Notes: generated from the sequence alone by a model not told the origin. A stretch of DNA of 64,000 bases from Rutidosis leptorrhynchoides (GCF_046630445.1 NC_092333.1:101716501-101780500); one strand, 5' to 3'; counted from the first letter of the stretch, positions 1 to 13,749 are shown. Program-made: numbers and translations.

Positions 1-862
1 TGATGGCTGCCGTAATATTGATCATTCAAAGAACTCCACAAAACCTCCACGAGTTACCATCACTAAACACCATCACCTTCTTCACCAAACCAACACCCTT
101 CTTCGTTATTTTTGTTTCTTTTTTGATCACTTTTGCAAACTATCGCGAAACCCACAAGAAATCACCATGACCAACGAAACCTAAGGTTGTTTATTGTTCT
201 CCTTCGTGAAACCATAAAACAAGACTCGAAACACCATTTTTTTTTCTCTCTTCGCATTGTTGCTGCTACAGCCACCTTGCTACTTGGTTTAAAATTCATT
301 TATAGATTAATATTAATATACATAGTGCTTTAACAAATGATGCACATGGGAGTAGTTGGTCGACAATTTCATTACAACTAAACCCCACTTGTCACTCAAT
401 AATTGTGTTATATTTTTGCTCCTGTCCCAGCTATGCGAACGAACCAATATTACCATAGAAGCTCACTCAATTCGATTAAAAATCCATTAAACCCAACCTC
501 AAAAATCCAGCCCAAATAAACGGCCCATTAGATGGCCCAATACCGCTATCAAACATTTCTATTGCAAATGCTACGATTGTCTGTAACTATTGAGTAATAT
601 TAATGAGAGGTGCATGGACGAGATCAATGATAATTATGATTTGATTATAATCATGTTATGATATTTAGCATGACTTAATGATAATAATATTACGGTAAAC
701 TCATAAATATGACTATGGTATTGTTAAGATGGGGACAAAGATATTGATGTTATGCTAATCGATATGAAGTTGTAATGATGAGGTGATTAGCGGGAGAAAT
801 GAAAACGATAATATTTTGGTTAAATAGATATCACAAAATAAATCACAAAAACAATACACGGA

Positions 863-1062
<200 letters not shown>

Positions 1063-2073
1063 GTCATTTAAAGTTTATCAATTATTATTAAAGTTACTAT
1101 TATTATTAAAATCATCATTTTTTTATTAAATTTATCATTATTATTAGAATTATCATTATTTTCATCATTAGTATTATTTTTATCATTATTATAATTAGTG
1201 TTATTAATTATTAATATATCAATAAAGATTTTCTATAAAAATATATCTACGACATAAAACATAACTATAATATTTTTTTAAAAGTATAGAAAAATAAATA
1301 TATCTAATTAAGTTATTAATATATAAATTAATAACAATTAAATAATAATATAATGATTCGATTATAAGAATATGTATTAATGAATATACAAATAATATAG
1401 GTTCGTGAATCCGAGGCCAACCTTACACATGTTCAATGATGTTATATGTATTTTTACTACAAAATACATTATGGTGAGTATATAGTCCCTTTTAAACTCT
1501 AAATATTTTTGGGCTGAGAATACATGTGCTGTTTTATAAATGATTTACATTATGGACACAAATGATCAAAAATAAATTCTACGTTGAGTTGTACCATGGC
1601 ATATTTCTTTATACTTGGTAGCTAATATTTACGTGAGGAGCGTAAACACGAATCCTGTTGATAGATCTATCGGGCCTGACAACCCCAACCGGGCTGGACG
1701 ACCAGTTTTTAACGGTTGCACAGTACTTCGTTTCGTTACTACACTTGGTACGGTGTAGGGATTATTTAAGAATATGCTGCTGTGATTTAAATGTTAAGTA
1801 TGGTTACCAAGTGCTCAACGACTTTTCCATACACTTGCGAGTGTATTATGTATGTATATGAAATCTTGTGGTCCATAGATATAACGCTGCTAGCATCAAA
1901 CCTATATATCTCACCAACTTTATGTTGACTTTTTAAAGCATGTTTATTCTCAGGTACGAATTAAGTCTTCCGCTGTGCATTAGCTCATACTAAGGACCTT
2001 ACTTGGAGTCGATCATCGTAATGGAACCAAATGTTGAAGATTTCGTCCAGGGGGATAAGGACGGGTCCTCACA

Positions 2074-3175
2074 CGGGTGAATTGCGCATTATGCGCACAG
2101 CGCACCCTCTAGTTACACTCACTTTCTAACCGATTTGGCATAGCCATGAATCTTTGATCAATGTAAGCATTCCAAATAGTATTTTTCTGAATGTAACAAC
2201 AACAATACTCAATCTCGTGATCGCGAATGTAACACTAGGGCGTAAAATATCCCACGTAACGACGCAACTAAATGTACCTTAATAGGTTCTCTCGTTTGTT
2301 ATTCACTAAAATGTTTTATTTCACACGTTTTATTTAGAAAACACTTCCAATTTACACTTACTATTCATACATCGATAAGAATAACCTATATACTAATATT
2401 CATTGATTGATGTGTAGCTAGTATGATTCTGAAAATTCCCTGGTTATCTATTAGATTAAGGTTCTCTTGATCCGATTCTTCTAATAAGTTATTATAGAAA
2501 CTCGACGCAAAAAATTGCATTTACTGAAGCATTCTGAGTTATATAATGCAATATAGCAAAGTAATGAATACTAAATATATTTTGAGGGCTGTGATATGTT
2601 CCTCTTACTGAATATCTATCCATTTTAAGAAGACAAGGAAAGTTTTGCAAGACCAAAAAAAAAATATAAATAAATAAAAGATAACATGGGCAACTGGCTT
2701 AATCATATTGCTTGGGTGTTCATAAGGGCCGGGCTTCAATTTTGTTTCAGTTTGGGCTTTTTAGAAGAGTAGGTAAAAAGCAAACACTCAGACTAAGGCC
2801 CAAAATAAGGCCCAAAACATTAAGGTCGCAAGTCGTAACAATCGCAATTAAAATGTCCCGTTTGATAATTGTCCGTCCTAAAAACTCAATTTCGTTGTAA
2901 AGTGAGTATATGACATAATAAGAAGTACATGACTCCCAACAATTTTATCACATAGAAGCTTTTCTTTCAATACATTAAAGCCTTTTTATCATATAAACAA
3001 CAAAATGTGGCATTCTTTTTTACACTTCCAATTTTGTTCCTTATTGTATTTCACAAAAAGTTAGAACCAAACAAGGCATATATAACAAACAAAAGGAGAG
3101 TAAAAAGTATCAGCACTTTGCATCCAAAAGCAAGTTTAAACAAAAAATAAAAAAAAGTATAGAAAAAACCCAAAT
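2074..3175. other. Intergenic DNA downstream of the NPF gene
   Basis: No credible gene. At 2077-2128 there is a GC-rich GCGCATTATGCGC stretch that recurs inverted at 10461-10507, so an old repeat starts here. A short A-run lies near 2657. The 3' UTR of the minus-strand gene should fall in about 2900-3175; I could not fix a polyadenylation site. Confidence 0.6.
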
Positions 3176-6100
3176 TTATGCATGGCCAACAAAGTCATCT
3201 TCATCCAACTCAATTCCTTCTTCAGCAAGCCTTTGCTCCTTATAAACATACCATCTTGCACACATAAGAAAGAACCCTAAGTTCAACACACTTAAAACTG
3301 CAAGTAACCAATAGAAATTATAAAGTTTCCCTTTGTTCAAATTATCAGCTATCCACGGATGCGTGTTGACTGTAATCATGTGCACAATTGACACTAAAAT
3401 AGAGCTAATGAAGAACCCTAACGACAACGTGCTTAAAAACAATCCAGTGCTCATTGTTTTCATCCCTTTTGGACACTCCCTTAAGAAGAAATCAAGTTGT
3501 CCCATATAAGTAAACGCCTCACCGGACCCCACTAATAAAAACTGTGGGGCCAACCAAAAGACCGAAAGTGGGACAGGTTTAGTTGGATTATCTACTAATC
3601 CATGTGACCTAGCCACATTCAATCGCTTAATCTCCGTTAAGGCAGCTACAACCATAGCCAATATGGATAGCACTAGTCCTACTCCTACACGTTGCAATGG
3701 GCTTACGCCATGTGGGTGTTTGAGGAAACGTTTAGCGATTGGTGCAATCATTCGATCATAAACTGGAACGGTTAAAAGGATGCTTGCAACGAAGAAAACA
3801 GTGAGGGAAGCCGCTGGGATTTCGAATGATTTTCCTATGTGTCGGTCCATTCGTGTTGCTTGTGACACTGATAATGTAGTCATTTGAGCATAAACTGTCC
3901 AAAATAATATTGTTGTAGCCCAAATTGGTAGCATACGGATAACCATTTTAACTTCCTCCACGTCAGTTAAAGTCGAAAGACGCCATTTATCAACTGTCTT
4001 CATTGATTCTAATGTTCTTTCGGTATCTTTAATGGCCGCCTTGTCAAGAAAACTGAAAAATATAATTATAAATTAATCTTTAATACATCATATATATACC
4101 TTTTCTTATGTAAGTAATATGGGATTTCTGCTACACTTATAGGGGACCAAAAGATGCAAAGAGTTACAAATATTTTAGTATTCACATTGCAGGTAGATTG
4201 AAATCAAGATTCATTAATATATGACAGACTGTTCACAACCTCCTTATTATGTATACACTTTGTTATATGTAAATCCATGTGTTTCTTATTTAAATAATCC
4301 ACCTTATTGATTTGTTTTAAACTAGGCTGGGATACATTGTATATAGATAAGGGTTTGTTATATTTAGAAATGTTAAAACCACCCGGAAATAGGAAAAAAA
4401 AAAAAAAAATTTGAATAATGTAAAATGCCGGATATACTTTTATGAACAGTAACTAGTAACTGGGCGGCTTTCATAATGATTATATAATTACTCCATTGTA
4501 TGTATATGTATATGATGGTTATTATAAATCTTCTACTTTATGTATTGGTTACCCAATGGAAAGTGATATTTACACAACTTAAAATTGTTATATACACAAC
4601 CTTCATGTTTTACAGTGTTGTACTATATAACACTGTAAAACATCATAGTTGTGTACATAACAATTTTAGGTTGTGTACATATCATCATCTTCAATACCCG
4701 TATTCGAGACATATTTACATTTTAATTAATAAACAATTAACAATCAACAAATAATTATAATAATATGTTGGGGTTATGATTAAACGTATCTTGATAGCAC
4801 TAAATACCTTGTCGTTACTAACGGATAAAACAGTAAACATTCGAAATATAAAATTCACACTTTTACGTACCGTTTAAGTTAACAGTAAAAACTGGAGAGA
4901 GATATTATAAAAGTTATATAAAAGGACGAGAAGTGGTAATATTAAATTTTCAAAGTTCCAATTTCTAATAAATTATGGAGAATTATTGGTATAAATAAAT
5001 AAAATTAGGAATATTGGTGGCAACATTGGCGTATTCTTCTACTTGTTTAAGTTTGAACAAAAGATGGACCCCACATGCTTATTTGGCTGGTAAATCTACA
5101 ACTCACGATCAATCTCTTTCTTTCAATCTTTTATTGGCTATCAAATATTCAAAGTATATTTTTGATCAATTATTTTCAATCTTGATTGATAAATTAATTG
5201 TAGGACCAATAAAAAGATAAGTTTTCAAACATAATCTGAATCAATTAAGATCCTAACATGTCAACATATATAATTCCAATAATTCAATTGTTAGTCAAAT
5301 TTGAACATTTAATTTAATAATTAATATTAATTAATATTAATAATAATACTCCATGATTAACAATTAATCATCATATATGTATGCATTATAATGCAAAAAA
5401 TGTCCAAAACACTCTTCATATAAGGATGTTTATTACTAATAACATGTAATTAGTACAAGTAATTTTTATGGCATACGGGAGTAATGTTTCACTAATCTCA
5501 TACATTATTTAAATGCATAGTAGTTTATATAAATTCGGTATGAGAATTGCTTGGATAATTTGCTTAAATTTCTTACATTTCATGTTAAGATTTCAAAAAA
5601 TAAATAATAAAAAAACAAAACATAAACTCGATTAAAGGAGTAAAAAGGACAAGTTGCAAACAATAGTGAGCAAAACTATGGATTACAAGTGGATTATTGT
5701 TCATTTTTATATTATATACAGTACTTGGTAGTCAAGATATCTAAGACTATAAGAGCGTCAAGAAAAGCACATAATACATGCATCCCAAATTAGTTTTCTA
5801 TGTATTTATATTATTATTATAAATATAAAATATACAAATGTTGTATGTATAGTAAGTTCATATATGGTGAAGGTTCTTCCAATTGGTCATTGATATTCTA
5901 TTAGTTTAACTTCATAAAAAGCATCCAAATGTCATTGACAAGTCATTTTTAAAAAGCAAAATATTTCTTCTTTAACCTAGTTGATTAGTACTTTTTAAAA
6001 TTTTATTATATAAGATTACATAGACATTTTGATGTAATTACATGCATATTTGTACACATGTTGTATGCATATTTGTAAACATTACTTTTTAGAATTTATA

Positions 6101-7544
6101 TGTATTTAAATAAAAAGTTATCAAAATCAGACAGTTAATTCAGTTAACATAATATAAAAAGAAAATAACTAAAAAGTATCAAATTAAACTCACCGAAATT
6201 GTTTGCTATGAGGCAACTTTTGTTTGGTTTTTTTACTATCACCTTCTTGTGTAAGTTCATCATCATCCACATTGAACAACAATGAAGGATCAGATGGAAG
6301 CTCCATTTGTCTCTTCTTCCATGCAGCCACAAAAACCGAAGCGATTTGGGTTAACGGACTACCCACAAGCTTCTTGAATCGGTACCTTTTTGTACCCGAT
6401 AAGAAGATCATCAACCCGATAATAATGGCACAAGCCACAATCCCATACCCCCAACGTCTCCCCAAATTATCTTGGATATAAACCAAGACCGTAACCGCTC
6501 CAAGTGACCCGATACTGATAAAGAAAAAGAACCAATTGAAAAAAGATGCCATTTTGCTCCTTTCCTCTTTGTCCGACTCATCAAATTGGTCTGACCCGAA
6601 ACCTGACACACTAGATTTGAGCCCACCGGTCCCCAATGCGGTTAGGTAAAGCGCCAGGTAGAGAAACGTCAGTTGGATCGAGTTGGCTGGTACGCAGTTG
6701 CCATCCGGTGTGCACTTAGGTGGTTTTAGGCTTGGAATCGCGGTTGAGAGGGTTAGTATTGTCACACCCTATTAATTGATAAATGTCAGTTTTGTTTTCA
6801 TATGTAAGGTAAGTTTGGCTAAATTTATCTAAAAAAAATAACGATTGAAAGTAATAAATGACAGTAAATTATGAAATTTCATGACAATTTTTAGTAGTTA
6901 TTTTATCACTTCGTAGTACAAGTGAACAATTAATTTAAGACTTATATAAATGAATAGTGAGATGAACAATTATTTATATATGTATATTTATTTGATATGG
7001 ATAACTTACCGTTGCTTGAACAGCAGCGAATATGGCAATGGTTAGATACCTATAGACCAACAAGTACATATTTATATTTTATATTATTATATATACTAGA
7101 GCATTAAAATAATTAATTGAGAAATTAGTAAGCTAATGTGTTAAAAAAATTTATTACCGGCCAAGAAAAGTGTCAGCAACAAAACCACCAACAAGACATA
7201 ACATGAAAGAAGTACCCAAGAAATTGGTAACGGTATTTGCAGAAGTAGCATTTCCAAAATGCATAGTTTCCGTTAAATACGTCACCAAGTTAACGGCGAT
7301 ACCTAACGTTGCTAGCCTTTCTACTGCCTCCACACCTGAATGAACATGACATAAATCATATATTAGCTACATCTTCTTAACTACGTATCATAAAACATAT
7401 ATAAAACATTAATAAACATGAAAATGGACCTAAAATCATGGCGGCCGCAATCCAGCCACCGGTGATGGTCCGGTGAGCCGGACGACCCTTGTAGTCCGTT
7501 GCATCTGGCAAAGTTTTTGCCAAATTTAACTCAGGAAGAGACAT
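3176..7544 (-). CDS. NPF6: NRT1/PTR family (NPF6-clade) nitrate transporter, 5 exons, 594 aa
   Basis: Proton-coupled anion (nitrate) transporter of the plasma membrane, POT/MFS fold with about 12 membrane helices. Exons (minus): 7430-7544, 7158-7335, 7010-7049, 6194-6768, 3176-4052. All introns are GT-AG and the phases fit, giving 1785 nt, 594 codons and a stop; Arabidopsis NRT1.1 has 590 aa. I chose the ATG at 7544 because the protein then starts MSLPE like NRT1.1; an in-frame upstream extension to 7619 lacks homology. Visible landmarks: ExxER motif E41/E44/R45, Thr101 (the phospho-switch position) in RYLTIAIF, K162 in GTGGLK, E481, P497, and a C-terminal GIELDEDD. The residue matching the nitrate-binding His356 of NRT1.1 is Tyr357. 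No disruption is seen. NPF6.3 versus NPF6.4 orthology needs a tree. Confidence 0.95.
4053..6193 (-). other. Intron 4 of the NPF6 gene (2141 bp)
   Basis: AT-rich intron bounded by a GTGAGT donor (at 6193) and a TTTTTCAG acceptor (at 4053). It makes up about half of the gene. It holds a 119-bp foldback at 4565-4683 and otherwise only AT-rich sequence with no coding signal. Confidence 0.9.
4565..4683. repeat. Foldback (MITE-like hairpin) in intron 4
   Basis: Two arms of about 55 bp (4565-4619 and 4629-4683) are near-perfect inverted copies (for example TTACAGTGTT / AACACTGTAA and TACACAAC / GTTGTGTA), separated by about 9 nt. Either strand would form a long hairpin. I found no convincing target duplication, so the superfamily is open. 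It could be a small MITE or a MITE-derived small-RNA precursor. Confidence 0.85.
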
Positions 7545-7697
7545 TATATTTTTGGTGATATATATATTAATATTGTTAGGGTGGAAGTGTAAGTAGATTA
7601 GGATTTGAAGGTGGGGCAAAAATCAAATATGTGTATTGTATGATATGATATGATCAGTTGCTTAAGATTCCATGTATTTTGGGCAAGATGAATGTGC

Positions 7698-7705
7698 TTT
7701 TTATA
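7698..7705 (-). promoter_or_regulatory. TATA box of the NPF6 gene
   Basis: TATAAAAA on the minus strand, about 155 bp upstream of the chosen ATG. This would place transcription start near 7670 with a 5' UTR of about 125 nt. Position and sequence fit a plant core promoter; there is no expression evidence. Confidence 0.6.
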
Positions 7706-9443
<1,738 letters not shown>

Positions 9444-9519
<76 letters not shown>

Positions 9520-9530
9520 TATATACATAT
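9444..9530. repeat. (TA)n then (AC)n microsatellite
   Basis: TA repeat 9444-9500, AC repeat 9501-9519, then mixed AT/CAT repeat. This is the right half of the TA tract holding the foldback element. Confidence 0.95.
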
Positions 9531-9575
9531 ATAGAATAGATGTTTAACTATCTACATAAAAAACATAGCTATAGC

Positions 9576-10051
9576 CAAGGTTGTAAAAGTCGCGAGTCGG
9601 GGACGCATCGGTCGAGACTTAAAAAGGACGCGACGGCCGAGTCGGGGACGCATCGGTCGTTGACCAACGTTGACTTTATTAATAATTTCTTAAATATATA
9701 TTTATATATGTATAAAATAGTTGATTATGTACCATAAATTTCTTAAATAAGAACTTGAATTTAAATACAATCAAACTTCAAACTCAATTAATGTTACCGA
9801 GTACATAATCAGTAAGGACACAGAAAAAATAGCGGTCCAAAAAATAAAAACAAACCCGAATTTTAAAACATATCACATCTTGACGAAAATTTGACTGGTT
9901 TTGACCAACGTTGACCATCTTTGATAGACTTTGACCGAACTTTTAGCTTTGACCATCTTTAAATCGTTTTAAAAAAAAACGGGACGGAGAACCCAAAAAA
10001 TCAACGCATCGGCCAACGCGTCGGCCAAGTCGGCCGACTTTTATAACACTG
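9576..10051. mobile_element. hAT-superfamily MITE with 8-bp target duplication
   Basis: 476-bp element. The termini read CAAGGTTGTAAAAGTCG and, reversed from the right, CAGTGTTATAAAAGTCG. It is flanked by a perfect 8-bp duplication GCTATAGC at 9568-9575 and 10052-10059. The interior has repeated GTTGACC/TTTGACC and CGCATCGGCC motifs and no open frame. Terminus and 8-bp duplication are diagnostic of hAT. A relative (11481-11721 plus 50612-50758) hosts the large nest. Confidence 0.92.
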
Positions 10052-10122
10052 GCTATAGCTATCAATAATATAACACTTATATAACATGTATTATATAATT
10101 TATTTTTATAGTATATAATATA

Positions 10123-10369
10123 CTCCATCCGTCCCATATTAATAGTCCATTATTATATTTTGAGTTTTCCCTAATTAATTGTTCACTTCCATATATAGAT
10201 AAGAATAATAATGTAAAATTTTGTTATGTCTTTAATATGTGGATAGTATTAAAAGACAAAGAAAAAGTAAGGGTAAAACTGGAAAGTAAACAGAATGTAC
10301 ATACTTTTATGACATTTTCTTAAACTGTATGTTTTTTGTCTGTGAACTATTAATATGGGACGAATGGAG
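10123..10369. mobile_element. Stowaway-type MITE (Tc1/mariner)
   Basis: 247-bp element. The left end is CTCCATCCGTCCCATATTAA; the right end is its inverted copy, ending CGAATGGAG. TA duplications lie at 10121-10122 and 10370-10371. Non-coding. Confidence 0.95.
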
Positions 10370-10371
10370 TA

Positions 10372-10707
10372 TATAATATATAATTGAAATTATATAAAAC
10401 AATAATAATGAAACAAAACTGTTATAGCCAGCTTATGCAAAACCTGTTTATTGTAAGTTTCTAGAAAGGAAGTGTGACCAGAGGGTGCGCGTAATGCGCA
10501 ATTCACTCGGTACCAGATTTTGCGCTCGAGAAGCTTGATTACGTGCGTTTTACCCTCTATAGGGGAGTCGATGTGCACGTTTATATGGGGGTTTCCTCGT
10601 TAATCCGAAAAAAGGTTTCTTGGTTTTGGTATTGTTAATAAATGTCGTTCTCGGCTTCATTGCTATTGTAAATATTGTATGTTATTCTCAGCTTATATTA
10701 ATATATA
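10372..10707. other. Intergenic DNA with an old GC-rich repeat
   Basis: 10461-10507 contains GTGCGCGTAATGCGCAATTC, the inverted counterpart of 2077-2128. The surrounding sequence has no gene. The two sites are probably remnants of one dispersed repeat family that I cannot name. Confidence 0.5.
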
Positions 10708-10824
10708 CTCCCCCATTCCCTAATTTATTATCTAGAATTTCATTTTGTATGTTCTAAATTAATTGTTCACTTCCATAAATAGGAAAAAGAATAAAAAGAT
10801 TAAGTTCTATTATGCCCTTAATGT

Positions 10825-11321
10825 GCCAACGAAGCATTGCTTCAACGGCATCCCCTTCACATTGTTTGTTGGGGCTGGGGGTTAGGACATGGGTTCGAGC
10901 CTCGCTCTGCCCATCCTAAAAATGAGAAGATCGGACAAAACCGCACCTTTCAAACGCATTATAGTTTTGCAACAACGTTTTTCGTTGTTTATTTTGAGTG
11001 AAAACGAGAAGATCGGACAAAAAAGGACCTTTTAAACGCGTTATAGTTTTGTAACAACATTTATCGTTGTTTATTTTGAGTGAAAACGAGAAGATCGCAA
11101 TTTTCCTGAAATATGGATATCCAGATTGATCCCATGGGGGGTTTTCTCTCGGATCCATTCAGGATTCAAACCCGGTCCGCCTATCCCTCGGGATGGTTAA
11201 AGGATCGGGTTCTTGTATGCGATTAGGGTCTCCTCCCGAACGCGTGTGTGTGTGTGCGCAAATGATGAGTGTCATTGAACTAAATCATACACTGATGCAA
11301 GTTTGCCGTTAAAAAAAAATA
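10825..11321 (+). mobile_element. SINE-like retroposon (497 bp) with 14-bp target duplication and A-tail
   Basis: It is flanked by TATGCCCTTAATGT at 10811-10824 and 11322-11335, a perfect 14-bp duplication typical of LINE-mobilised insertions. It ends in AAAAAAAAAT. GGGTTCGAGCCTCG near 10890-10903 is a good Pol III B box. It contains 82-bp tandem units. It is unusually long for a plant SINE, so it may be a composite. The open frame on the minus strand (10916-11158) is not credible. Confidence 0.85.
10924..11096. repeat. 82-bp tandem repeat, 2.1 units
   Basis: Units start at 10924, 11006 and (partial) 11088, each beginning GAGAAGATCG and ending TTTTGAGTGAAAAC. The first two differ at several bases. 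They lie inside the SINE-like insertion. Confidence 0.9.
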
Positions 11322-11472
11322 TATGCCCTTAATGTATGTGGATAGGATTGAAGGAGAAAGAATATGTAAGGGTATAACTGAAAAGTAGACAAAATTACAA
11401 TACTCATTTTCTTATATTGTAGGGAGTATATATTTTTTGTCTGAAAACAATTAATATGAGATGGGGAGAGTA

Positions 11473-11480
11473 GTTGCTTG
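11473..11480. repeat. 8-bp target duplication GTTGCTTG, left copy
   Basis: It directly precedes the hAT MITE end CAAGGTTACAAAAGACG. The partner copy is at 50759-50766, 39 kb away. Confidence 0.85.
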
Positions 11481-11721
11481 CAAGGTTACAAAAGACGTGA
11501 GACGGGGTCGAGACGGGGGTCGAAACGGACGTTGACCAATGTTGACTTTTAAATATATAAATATATAAATGTATATATGTGTACAGATTTTAAAGTCAAA
11601 AACTTTAATTGACTAATTTGTATTCATAATTTCTATCACCGTTAATATAGTACAGAAAATTCAAACTAAAATAAGACAAATTTGACCGATTTTGTCGACT
11701 TTCTGGCTTTTCGGAATTAAT
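11481..11721. mobile_element. hAT MITE, left part (host of the 39-kb nest)
   Basis: Starts CAAGGTTACAAAAGACG, like the 9576-10051 MITE. It has the same GTTGACC-type interior and stops without a right terminus at the poly-T tail of a LINE. The missing right part is at 50612-50758. Confidence 0.85.
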
Positions 11722-11902
11722 TTTTTTTTTTAAAAGCAAGAAAGTATATTATTTCATATAAGAATGTACATGAATGGGCTGGCCTAAACCGAGCCCGACC
11801 CCATAATACATAGATTATACATCACACGATAGGTTTGTGAGTGAACAAACCCATGAACAAAAACATGCACTCACAATTACAATAGCAATTTACAAAGGAC
11901 CT
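11722..11902 (-). mobile_element. LINE 3' end with poly-A tail (minus strand)
   Basis: A T-run near 11722-11735 is the poly-A tail of a minus-strand LINE. The adjoining sequence looks like a LINE 3' untranslated region with no open frame. The LINE continues at 14086 after the solo LTR D1. Confidence 0.7.
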
Positions 11903-13553
11903 TGTGACGATCGCTCCAAATCCATATGGACGAACACGTCATTCATCGATTTCATTGCGAGGTATTTGACCTCTATATGAATATTTAAATCAAAGGTTTT
12001 CGACATCTGATGATTTCTACATATAGACAATCACCGTAATATAATAATTTACAATAATACTTCCATTGACAATGCAGTCAAAATAAGATATATGGTGATG
12101 ATTTGGTGAATGCAACGTTTCCTTGAAAAATATGCCATGTATGACTCCATGCACATAGCTTGTCTAACATATAAGCAAACAGAGGAAGACTTCTAGGGAA
12201 CCTGAGAATAAACATGCTAACAAGTGTCAATACAAAGGTTGGTGAGTTCATAGTTTTAATGTTGCGCATAATCTGTATATAAAGGTGGATCACAAGATTT
12301 CAGTTGTTCAATCCAGAAACGTTTATCAAAATATTCTACGAAATTGAGCACCCTGGTAACTAAACTTAACGTATATATAATTTGTACCCTTTGTATAATC
12401 ATCTTAATAATACACGCAAACCAACGTGTACGCTTCTCAAATAGCATACGTTCGTTAAAAGGCTAGTGCTCTAGCTCGGACGGGGATATCAAGCCCTATG
12501 GATCCATATACTACTACTCGCGCCCACCAATTCTTATAACTGGCAGTTACTAGTTACCAAAGCTAAGGGATTTTCGGTTCAAACTCAGTGTAGAATTTAG
12601 TATGTACTTGTATCCATTGCGTTTAAAATAAAGTGCATGTGTTCTCAGCCCAAAAATATATATTGCAAAAGCAATTAATAAGGGAGCAAATGAAACTCAC
12701 CTTAGCAGCACATAAAGTTGTTCATCGTAATGTGACCGAAACTCGGTATATCAAATAATCGTAGATCTCAACCTAGAGAACATATGTTGGTCAATAAATG
12801 TCTATCAAGCTAGGTCAGGTCATAGTGTATCACAATCCTAATGCTCGAAATTGACATACAAAAGTTATTCAAAGTTGTTTCAAAAAGTCAATTTTGACAA
12901 TAGTTCAACAAACGAGACGTACCTTATATAAGGATTCATTTACTCGGTTGGTAATATTCAAAAATCCATTTTATCAATCTCGTAAACAAGTTGTTTAAGT
13001 ATTAATTGCAGATTCAAAAAGCAATTCCAATTAATGTCAATTATAATTCAGTTGACCATATCTTTTGATTCGTTCCTCGAAACTATTCGATATCTAAATG
13101 AAAAGTTATTAATTTTTCGTCAGCTTTCCGAAAACATGTATATCATATACCTTTTTCCCGTAATATATGTATTTACTTCGTGATTCATCATAACTGTTTA
13201 ACGACAAAATTTAGCATACAAGCATGCATAAATATATATACTCGAGCACTAGACATGGATACACAATTAATGTATAAAAGATAAAATATGAGTGCTTACG
13301 TATCAATATTGAGATTCAATATTGTAGGAAAGTACGTAGACGCAACAGAGATGATAAACACTAGATTTGATTCACAAATATACCCTCGAACATTACCCAT
13401 AACCTCCTTGGCAATAACCCATAATTTCCTTAGCTCTATCCCGCTCAAAAACCCATTTTGAAGGTGACACGCTCATAACCTCGTCGTAGTATTTTAGGTA
13501 TATATACTACTAATAATAATATTATAATAAGATTAATAATAATAATATTAATC

Positions 13554-13554
<1 letters not shown>

Positions 13555-13597
<43 letters not shown>
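13555..13597. repeat. (TAA)n microsatellite in LTR D1
   Basis: Perfect TAA repeat in D1. D2 has a longer one at 54591-54670 in the same LTR position. Confidence 0.95.
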
Positions 13598-13598
<1 letters not shown>

Positions 13599-13631
13599 TA
13601 AAAAAATAATAATACGGAGGAATGAATCGAG

Positions 13632-13639
13632 CTTTTATA
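13632..13639 (-). promoter_or_regulatory. TATA box of LTR D1
   Basis: TATAAAAG on the minus strand between the AT microsatellite and the paired palindromes. It is a plausible core promoter of the D family. In this solo LTR it has no gene to drive. Confidence 0.5.
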
Positions 13640-13660
13640 GTATGTGGCCTGCTACAGTAC

Positions 13661-13710
13661 CTCATGCGATCGCATGAGTTTTCAGTGTTTTTGCCATGCG
13701 ATCGCATGGC
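13661..13710. repeat. Two perfect 18-bp palindromes in LTR D1
   Basis: CTCATGCGATCGCATGAG (13661-13678) and GCCATGCGATCGCATGGC (13693-13710) share the core CATGCGATCGCATG. D2 keeps the second one intact at 54797-54814 and a decayed first one. Confidence 0.95.
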
Positions 13711-13749
13711 CGCCTTATCCTGTTTTTGTTTGCTAGTTCGTCAACATCA

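Larger units (their letters stand above)
10708..11470. mobile_element. Second Stowaway MITE, split by a SINE-like insertion
   Basis: The left end CTCCCCCATTCCCTAATTTA starts after TA at 10706-10707; the right end ATGGGGAGAG is followed by TA at 11471-11472. The element proper (10708-10824 and 11336-11470) resembles the 10123-10369 copy, for example GTTCACTTCCATA near the left end. It is interrupted by the 497-bp insertion at 10825-11321. Confidence 0.88.
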
